Assembly (NCBI GenBank): GCA_965153355.1
Contig: OZ231126.1
Coordinates: 100,626,001 to 100,690,000, forward strand
Length of the DNA: 64,000 bases
DNA from: Flaccisagitta enflata
Lineage: Eukaryota; Chaetognatha; Sagittoidea; Aphragmophora
Direction of reading: 5' to 3'
Both the position numbers and the translations under genes were made by a program. Position 1 is the first letter of the stretch; each line of letters opens with the position of its first letter. This document shows, piece after piece, positions 59,217 to 64,000 of the stretch. The notes below the pieces were generated by a model that worked only from the letters and a program-made list of their open reading frames with translations, was not told where the DNA came from and did not search any database.

Positions 59217-61671
59217 GCTGTTGTTTTTTTATTTCTTTTTTTTTCTTCTGATGCAATCTTCTGATGCAATGAACAACCTCCCAAAATGCCTCATGCATCG
59301 AAAAAAAATATATTGGCAGCACTGCGCATCGCCCCCCTTCCGCAAATTTTTCTTTGAATCGTTGCCTAAAATTGAGACCATTTGAGATCTAATTTGACTT
59401 TGGCTAGTAAGATATTCGTCAAAGGTGGGATCAATCATTAGAGGATTGTCATCATCGTCATCCTCCTCAATTTCTAGTCTATTTCTTGTCATTTTCTTTG
59501 CCCACTGATGAGATAAAAATGGGACTCTTTGTCTAATAATTTTGTTTATTGGGTCCGATGTAACAAAATTTGCTGCCCTTCCCACAAACCCAAAATGGAA
59601 AACTTTATTTCTCCCCTCATTTCAAAATGTCGAATTACGTAATTCGACTTTTTTCCAAATATGTTATATATCTTTTATTCTCATCCATGAAAGGTAAGAG
59701 GCAAAAAAGAAGAAATAAAGAAGAAAAGATAGAAAAAAGAGGAGGAAACAATTTTTTTTTCTTCACAATGATACCATTGCAAATGGAAAAGAATTCAAAA
59801 TTGCCATTTACTCTTTACAATTCAACCAACAACAACCATGTCATAGGAGAAAAACATGAGAAATGTATCGATATACTGTATATCTATATATTCATCGAAA
59901 CTGTATCTCTAAAACCCAAAGTATACCATACTAAAAGCCACCTAAAATTTGGGATATCATAGGAGAAATAGAAAAGCTGAACCACATAGTGTTTACATTT
60001 GATACTAATTCTAATTTCTCTCATGAAGTTATGCAGCTACTGAATCATTATCAAAAGGCTTTTGAAAAGGGTCACGGATGTATAACTTAAAAAAACAAAG
60101 TTACGAAGGCAGTGCAATATATCGTTTATACATCCTGGCAGGTTTATCATCATGGACGTTTCATTCTATTTTGTATCAAACAAACAGATGAAGAATTTAT
60201 TTGTACTTTTAAGCTTGGTTTCAAACCATTAAGTATGTACCAAGGCAATATCAATTTGCTATAAAATCTACCCAAAAATTCTTTTCTAAAATTCTCAAAA
60301 GAAATACTGAGAATTTATATTTAACTGGTAAGAGACAGGCTGAAAATTACAGAATAGTCAAATTACAGAATAGTCTTAATGGTGATTCTGTTGATTGTAA
60401 ATGATATATAATCTGTTCACAACCAGATGCTGCTTTATTGAGCCCTAAGTTGTATTTTGTAATCATACTTTTTTTGGGTATGTCTGTTTCGCTAAAAACG
60501 CTGATTGCTATCTGGATGCGTGCTGCCATCTCGATTTTAGATTCTTCAAATACTTAATCTTTTTCAGTTGTCTTTTTCCGGCTTCCTCCATCATCATCTC
60601 GAAGCGGAGGCGAGAAATCCTTGACACAATCTACAAAGAAATTGAATTGGATAAATATGAAGAGATTGAGAAGAGGATACCAAAGATGCGAACCTAGGAT
60701 GCGATGGATGCGGCAGGAAAACATGCAATTTTATCAGTTAAAGAGTTTTCCGGTGGTCAAAAAAAGGTCTTTTCAAATATATCCTAGTTTTCTTTTTTTG
60801 TCTGAGGATTCCTTTACAATTAGCTGATTGTTCTCATCAATAACAACATAAAAACAAAAATAACGACAACAACCCACCGCCACAACAACATAAACAACAA
60901 CAAGAAAATTTGTCAAATTTAGTTGGCCTTACACGCTTTTCATTTTATAAGAACATGGATTTCTGAAGTGAGCCTCAGCTTTTTTATTTTCAGCTTTATT
61001 TTGAGGCTCAAGTGTTCTTGAAATGTTCTTATTTCTTTTTGATTATATAATCTTTTTATAATTATGCAATTACAATATGTAATTCTTATAGATTGCTTTT
61101 CTAAGCAACTGTCAGAAAATAAAACGTTTTTAGATGTAAAAAAAAAAATAAAACTAATGCTTTTGAAACAATGTATGATTTTTTTTAAAAATTCACATTA
61201 CAATATTGATTCTTAAGGATATTTTACTTTATTTCATCAAATTGTTTTAAAAAGTAACATCCTTATCTTTGAATCTTAAGCTCAGCATGTTCTTAAGATG
61301 CTCTTATTTTTTAACCAAATGTGAGGCTGATGTTCTTATAAACAGTGTTTTTTTAAAAGAAAGAAAATTATGTAGCTTGAAACTCATTTTTAATTCAGAG
61401 GTTTTAAAACAGCTGACGTCGCTGCAACCTGCCGTGTTGTTGTCCAAACTTTGAGAAGATATGGGCTCTCAGTATCTACATCAATTTTCAATCTGATTGA
61501 ATGTTTTACAAATGAAAGAGTAAAATAAAAAAAAAAAACAGAATAAAGTTATTGTCGCGTACCTTTTGATTTGGTCAAATGCACTCTCAAGTCGAATTCG
61601 GATCTGTGATAAGGATTGGCGATGACACAATCTCCGCGCGCGTGGAATGAACCAAGGTAAAGAATCTTAGC
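36999..61671 (-). CDS. partial multi-exon gene related to the 453-residue protein
   Basis: Three exons were found: 61671-61563, 37372-37295 and 37150-36999, with agreeing phases (1, 1, then 0 at the end). They encode AKILYLGSFHARGDCVIAN, then GYIKFGQITRPGPDGRIIF, then a segment with GFTLSS...TMCLPIEGRCSRRH. The last exon matches exon 6 of the 453-residue gene (GYVLGV...HMFCLPIDGRIERK) in sequence, length (152 against 158 nt) and both boundary phases. Joining the first two requires a 24-kb intron full of transposons, so they may belong to different genes. Upstream and downstream exons were not found. Function unknown. Confidence 0.5.
37440..37508. repeat. (CAT)n microsatellite
   Basis: About 22 CAT triplets with one interruption, beside the exon at 37372-37295. 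Confidence 0.95.
37650..38600. other. intergenic repeats; GTGGCACA motif
   Basis: 37725-37800 is the GGGCAGGGGCATACAACCCC dispersed repeat. 37825-37880 has GTGGCACA-type words that recur at 40260-40710. The rest is AT-rich with no gene. Confidence 0.5.
38605..39300. repeat. degenerate foldback-family remnants and family D end
   Basis: 38605-38780 has GGCTGATTTGAGG-type units of family A. 38800-38940 has the GGGTGGGCAGGGGC repeat, a GGAC run and a D right end (AGAGTTGCGTGTCTGTAACT). 38945-39290 opens with a CCCTGTGTTCAATCATAGGT...GCCGCTGCCC edge and closes in GGACAGACAG runs, another variant. Confidence 0.55.
39468..39664. repeat. (GAA)n microsatellite, imperfect then pure
   Basis: 39490-39580 is interrupted by GAT; 39585-39662 is nearly pure GAA. 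Confidence 0.95.
40268..40710. repeat. 10-bp minisatellite TGGTGGCACA and related flanks
   Basis: Eleven or so near-perfect copies at 40275-40389. Scattered GTGGCACA/TGTGCCAC words in both orientations to 40710 suggest decay of a larger array or inverted pairing. Confidence 0.85.
40735..40807. repeat. (AAC)n microsatellite
   Basis: About 24 AAC triplets abutting the left side of the large TIR element region. Confidence 0.95.
42055..42613. mobile_element. family B foldback element B1
   Basis: Left side GGTACCCGGGCCCTGCTGAG then GGGCAGTGGCCTCAAAGGGG and GGGATTTTCTCC. Right side GGAGAAAATCCCCCATGGGT...GTCATCGACCCC...GCCGCTGGCC is its complement. The interior is about 14 units of GAGGC-type 20-mers that switch strand near 42320. 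Confidence 0.85.
42777..43272. mobile_element. family A foldback element A2
   Basis: Left end TAGTCATCCAAGGATCGCAC...GGGCAGCGGCCCC...GATGTCCTGTAGGACACAGG. Right side is the complement, ending GCCGCTGCCCA. The interior holds GGCCTGAGAGGGCTGATTTG units. The right end lacks the outermost ~90 bp present at the left. Confidence 0.9.
43309..44050 (+). pseudogene. decayed transposon-associated ORF
   Basis: Protein-like sequence in shifting frames with stops: FSQEKNKLITQCAENGRKHN, then SEEEFFIALLERKWSV, and an 85-codon open end containing TYWIYSEEENVYTF and NRVIQFSNSGKEKN. It lies within the outer TIR element and is probably part of its former coding capacity. Not assigned to a known transposase. 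Confidence 0.5.
44689..47470. mobile_element. 2.8-kb TIR element nested in the 7.5-kb element
   Basis: Left end TTAGGCTGTAAGCTGCATGG and right end complementary (CCATATCCAGCTTACACCCT then AA). Arms of about 200 bp share AGTCGGTTTTTTT and a CGCGAAAATCGC-rich inner part. A 5-bp duplication TATTG occurs at 44684-44688 and 47471-47475. It encloses a minus-strand multi-exon gene remnant. Superfamily not recognised; a 5-bp duplication with these tips is unusual among common animal DNA transposons. Confidence 0.75.
45580..47193 (-). pseudogene. multi-exon ORF of the nested element, with stops
   Basis: Segments: 47193-46984 (HHVWLHHFDDNLNYLDQN, CICRGMSDLEEVLKF), 46925-45977 (YLSDADTPLMQAQINDCLKV, SIESAFGHMDNLLRQTGPQG, FDWTESQIKLLDNGVEEAD) with an in-frame TAA at 46308-46306, and an exon from about 45870 (SNGPWPPAVGEHLAIKYCFD) with further stops. 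Splice sites are plausible (CAG|GTATAT at 45976; TTTTTAG near 45871). Probably the transposition protein of the enclosing element or a captured gene. Not recognised. Confidence 0.55.
48400..48656. repeat. cryptic (AAC/GAC/GAT)n array
   Basis: Mixed triplets abutting the right end of the large TIR element. Open in several frames but no gene. Confidence 0.85.
49140..53030. repeat. TTGTCCAAA-type degenerate minisatellite
   Basis: Units of roughly 50-100 bp with GGACGAATTTGTCCAAAGTT, GGACAATTTGTCGAAATA and TCTCTATAGAGGTTGAGAAA words. Each unit is itself partly palindromic (GACAAATTTGTC). Interrupted at about 49975-51500. Confidence 0.85.
49976..51500. repeat. dispersed repeat R1, copy 2
   Basis: Interrupts the TTGTCC array. 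Matches 3300-4500 in order and orientation, for example the GCGCTTCTCAC and AAATTCGCATATCTC blocks. Edges not resolved; no TIR or target duplication seen. Confidence 0.7.
53245..54420. other. intergenic, no gene seen
   Basis: AT-rich DNA without a supported exon or clear repeat structure. Confidence 0.4.
54423..55090. mobile_element. chimeric foldback element: family A left, family B right
   Basis: Left end is family A (GTCATCCAAGGATCGCACAT...GATGTCCTGTAGGACACAGG). From 54775 the interior is family B 20-mers (GAGGCTGAGATTTGGGCC). The right end is family B (GTGTGAAAGCATAGGTCATC...GGGGCCGCTGCCC). A family A right-end fragment follows at 55208-55258, then a D-type end (AGAGTCGCGTAGTACACAAC) at 55372. 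Confidence 0.8.
55791..56387. mobile_element. 597-bp MITE, TA target
   Basis: Inverted ends GGAAATAAATATACGGACA and TGTCCGTATATTTATTTCC, flanked by TA on each side (55789-55790, 56388-56389). Only degenerate ORFs inside. Shares its right TA with the next element. Confidence 0.75.
56390..56992. mobile_element. 603-bp MITE, TA target
   Basis: Inverted ends ACACCCCTTCCATAATTA and TAATTATGGAAGGGGTGT, extending through GCGAACTG. Flanked by TA at 56388-56389 and 56993-56994. Non-coding. Confidence 0.75.
57180..57535. mobile_element. family C foldback element C1, right side lost
   Basis: Left end TTGCCCAAGGGCAATACGTG...GGGCAGCGGCCCC...ACGAAGTCCTGTAGAACACA. Interior of GCCCTCTCAGGCCTGAAATC units that reverse strand at about 57430. 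The complementary right end is missing. Confidence 0.8.
57536..58450. other. intergenic, no gene seen
   Basis: Pyrimidine-rich low-complexity DNA at 57735-57890. No supported exon. Confidence 0.4.
58530..58868. repeat. compound microsatellite (TCTG)n, (TTTTTC)n, (TC)n
   Basis: 58571-58638 TCTG units, 58718-58794 TTTTTC units, 58795-58868 TC run. Frames open through these are artefacts. Confidence 0.97.
59128..59220. repeat. (TTG)n microsatellite
   Basis: About 30 TTG triplets with one TAC interruption. Confidence 0.97.
59350..59585 (-). CDS. possible exon of unknown gene
   Basis: Open frame with protein-like composition: NFVTSDPINKIIRQRVPFL, an acidic run LEIEEDDDDDNPLM, then FDEYLTSQSQIRSQMVS. 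No ATG at the beginning (opens at GTG), so it would be an internal exon. The frame stays open to 59229 but loses quality. No homolog recognised. Low confidence. Confidence 0.3.
59590..61560. other. intergenic; decayed coding-like stretch near 60.6-60.8 kb
   Basis: 60605-60785 (+) reads EIELDKYEEIEKRIPKMRT, a TAG, then GKHAILSVKEFSGGQKKVFS in one frame. This looks like a remnant of a gene or transposon but is not identifiable. The rest is AT-rich. Confidence 0.35.
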
Positions 61672-61784
61672 CTAAGAATAAGAGAGCAAGGTTGGTAAAA
61701 ACTGGAAAAGGTGGTTTTAGTCTAAGAATGTTTGAAACAATACTGTCAAAAGAACAAAAAACAAGTGGCGCAAGAACAAAAAGC

Positions 61785-61870
61785 AAGTGGCGCAAGGTTA
61801 CAATGTCGTTGCGGACAGGTGGGCAGGGCTGTACAACCCCCATACACATCCAGATACTCCTCTACTCCAC
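61785..61870. repeat. GGTGGGCAGGGCTG dispersed-repeat fragment
   Basis: Same core as 2790, 29240, 37755 and 38820, followed by CAACCCCCATACACATCC. Confidence 0.6.
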
Positions 61871-62199
61871 ACAGACAAACACAAGTGCATCATCATGAAT
61901 CGGGGGTTTTAGGGTTTAAAAGGTTACACAAAATTAGGTGGAAAGAGACGAAAACTTGTTGTAAAAACCATTAAAAATGTAACTATATTCAATCAAAGCA
62001 ATGTATATCACCAATTTATGCTTGATTTATCATCATGATGTGAAAAATGCCAAAAAAGAATAAACGACTACCTCCTAATGAACGTAATTTTGCAAATTAG
62101 CAAAAGGTAACCATATTTGGGATTGACACTCTCTTCTTATCAATAATACTACTCGACTTCTCCTTCCATTCCTGATCTGTTGTCAACTCACGGGACCCT

Positions 62200-62893
62200 T
62201 TTTGGGCAGCGGCCCCAAAGGGCCGATGTCCTGTAGGACACAGGGGGTAATTTCCAGACGTCCATCCTTCCGTCCGTCCTTCCGTCCTTCCGTCCGTCCC
62301 CCCCATTGGCCATCGAGGCCTAAAATCCTCACTCTCAGGACTGATTTAGGCCCTCTAAGCCCTCAAATCAGCCCTCCAGGCCTCAAATCAGCCCTCCAGA
62401 CCTCAAATCAGCTCTCAAATCAGCTCTCCAGGCCTCAAATCTGCTCTCCAGGCCTCAAATCAGCTCTCAAATCAGCTCTCCAGGCCTCAAATCTGCTCTC
62501 CAGCCCTAAAATCAGCATTCCAGGCTACAAACCAGCCCTCCAGGCCTCAAATCAGTCCTCCAGGCCTCAAATCAGCCCTCCAGGCCTCAAATCAGCCATC
62601 AAATCAGCATTCCAGGCCTCAAATCAGCCCTCCAGGCCTCCAATCTGCCCCTAATGCCTCAAGCCTACCCCTGGATCTCATATCTAATCTTCAGGCCTAA
62701 AATCTTCCCCCTAAACCTCAAATCCCTCTCAGGCCTGATATATTCCCCTCAGGACGTCTGGAAATTACCCCCTGTGTCCTACAGGACATCGGCCCTTTGG
62801 GGCCGCTGCCCTGCTCTCAGTCCACTTCTTCACTTGATCACTCCAAGCAGGGCATCGGGTACCGCTGACCATGTGCGATCCTTGGATGACTAG
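62200..62893. mobile_element. family A foldback element A4
   Basis: Left GGGCAGCGGCCCCAAAGGGC and GATGTCCTGTAGGACACAGG. Right complement, then the full outer end GGTACCGCTGACCATGTGCG and CCTTGGATGACTAG. The interior is about 18 units of CAGGCCTCAAATCAGCCCTC. Here the outer ~90 bp is present only on the right, opposite to A2. Confidence 0.9.
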
Positions 62894-62940
62894 TTATCTA
62901 CGTGACTCACTCTCCTGCATAACATGATAAATAGCATTTT

Positions 62941-63668
62941 GGGGCACGGCCCTAAAGGGGACGAAGTCCTGTAGAACACAGAGGGACTTTCGTTCATCCG
63001 TCCGTCCTTCGATTCGTCCCCCCAGGCCCTCTCAGGCCTAAAATCCACCCTATCAGGCCTGAAATCTGCCCTCTCAGGCCTTGAATCTGCCCCCTCAAGC
63101 CCTAAATCTGCCCTCTCTGGCCTGAAATCTGCCCTCTCAGGCCTGAAATTTGCCCTCTCAGGCCTGAAATCTGCCCTCTCAAGCCTGAAATCTGCCCTCT
63201 CAGCCCTTAAATCTACTCTCTTAGGCCCAAAATCTGCCCACCCAGGCCTAAAGTCTGCCCTCTCAGGTCTGAAATCTGCCCTCTCAGGCCTGAAATCTGC
63301 CCTCTCAGGCCTTAGATCTGCCCTTTCAGGCCTGAAATCTGCCCTCTCAGATTCATAGCCTGAAAAGGCAGATTTCAAACTTTAGAGGGTAGATTTCAGG
63401 CCTGAGAGGAAATATTTCAGGCCAAGAAAAGGCAGATTTCAAACTTTAGAGGGTAGATTTCAGGCCTGAGAGGAAAGATTTCAGGCCAAGATTTCAGGCC
63501 TAGGGGGGACAGATGGATGGACCGACAAACAAAAGTCCCCCTGTGTTCTACAGGACTTTGTCCCTTTTGGGGCCGCTGCCCTGCTTCCTTTTACTCCAAT
63601 TCAAAAACAAGCAAAGCAGGGCAACAGGTATTGCTGACCATATATTGCCCTTGGGCGACCTGTTTTAC
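62941..63668. mobile_element. family C foldback element C2
   Basis: Left ACGAAGTCCTGTAGAACACA. Right complement TGTGTTCTACAGGACTTTGT, then GCAAAGCAGGGCAACAGGTA...CCCTTGGGCGACCTG. The interior has about 18 GCCCTCTCAGGCCTGAAATC units, reversing strand near 63355. Confidence 0.9.
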
Positions 63669-63669
63669 G

Positions 63670-64000
63670 TCCCATCTGTCAAAATTGATGGAAGATATAC
63701 GTCTACCCCTTTAAAACATTTTTTCCGTAGAAATAAGCAATAATCTGAGCTGACGCCTCATTTTCAGTTAAACATCCTCCATTAAGCCCTACTTGCAGGA
63801 AAGTCTCTGACATTGCTTTTCTACATCAAAATACTAGGTCTTAGCTATCTTCATGGCAAATTCATCCTGCTGAGGGCATTCTTACCACCTATATTGATCA
63901 TATTACTTCTCCGCCTAATTATGTGAGACCCGTTATGTCATTGTCACGCGACTGCAGACCAGTCTGATCGAGCATAGCAACGAGGTTTCATCTCTTGGAA
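63670..64000. other. window end, no gene seen
   Basis: Unique AT-rich sequence. A D-like motif (GTCACGCGACTGCAGACCAG) at 63943 may begin another family D unit. Confidence 0.4.

Noticed and set aside
60347-60830. Coding-like fragments near 60.6 kb as a real gene
   Set aside because: A stop interrupts the only plausible frame and no splice solution was found; kept only as a remnant in the intergenic entry.
62202-63378. Repetitive frames with SRPQISPPGLKS or ERADFRPERAD units
   Set aside because: Translations of family A and C minisatellites in elements with no promoter or start context; similar frames exist on both strands.

Overview
The window is nuclear DNA of an invertebrate animal, lineage not resolved. 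Evidence: spliced genes with short GT-AG introns, a GH47 Golgi mannosidase, a VHL-type beta domain, a non-LTR retrotransposon, many TIR elements and very abundant microsatellites. Such microsatellite density is known from decapod crustaceans among others, but I cannot assign a phylum. Two assembly gaps (18909-18941, 34191-34200) interrupt genes. All gene models were built by eye from splice signals and phase; none has been tested by homology search.

Layout. 0.6-2.7 kb (+): 5' end of a class I alpha-1,2-mannosidase gene whose later catalytic exons are not in the window. 6.4-23.0 kb (-): a compact cluster of spliced genes. In transcription order these are a small VHL-like protein (23008-21398), a family B DNA polymerase of the protein-primed type (about 21.1-14.3 kb, cut by a 2-kb foldback element, a gap and a hAT-type MITE), an unrecognised 453-residue protein in ten phase-consistent exons (13879-10959), a 550-residue single-pass membrane protein with a mucin-like stalk (10005-7064), and a small hydrophobic/acidic exon (6896-6372). 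23.4-28.2 kb (-): a two-ORF LINE, frameshifted and interrupted. 34.2-36.4 kb (+): the end of a protein with an arginine-rich tail, and a Cys-containing protein with hydrophobic segments at both ends and an in-frame stop before the second. 37.0-61.7 kb (-): three phase-compatible exons of another gene, one of which resembles exon 6 of the 453-residue protein.

The rest is repeats: three related foldback families (A, B, C) built as long inverted ends around 20-bp minisatellites; a large TIR element (about 40.93-48.40 kb) holding a second one (44689-47470); several MITEs with clean target duplications; and a family (D) with self-complementary tips.

The most interesting possibility is that the 6-23 kb cluster, perhaps with the 34-36 kb genes, is an old Maverick/adintovirus-like or other dsDNA-virus-derived locus that has gained introns. 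Support: a protein-primed-type polymerase beside orphan membrane proteins, a VHL-like gene and a protamine-like basic protein. Against: no capsid protein, packaging ATPase, protease or integrase was recognised, so this remains a hypothesis.
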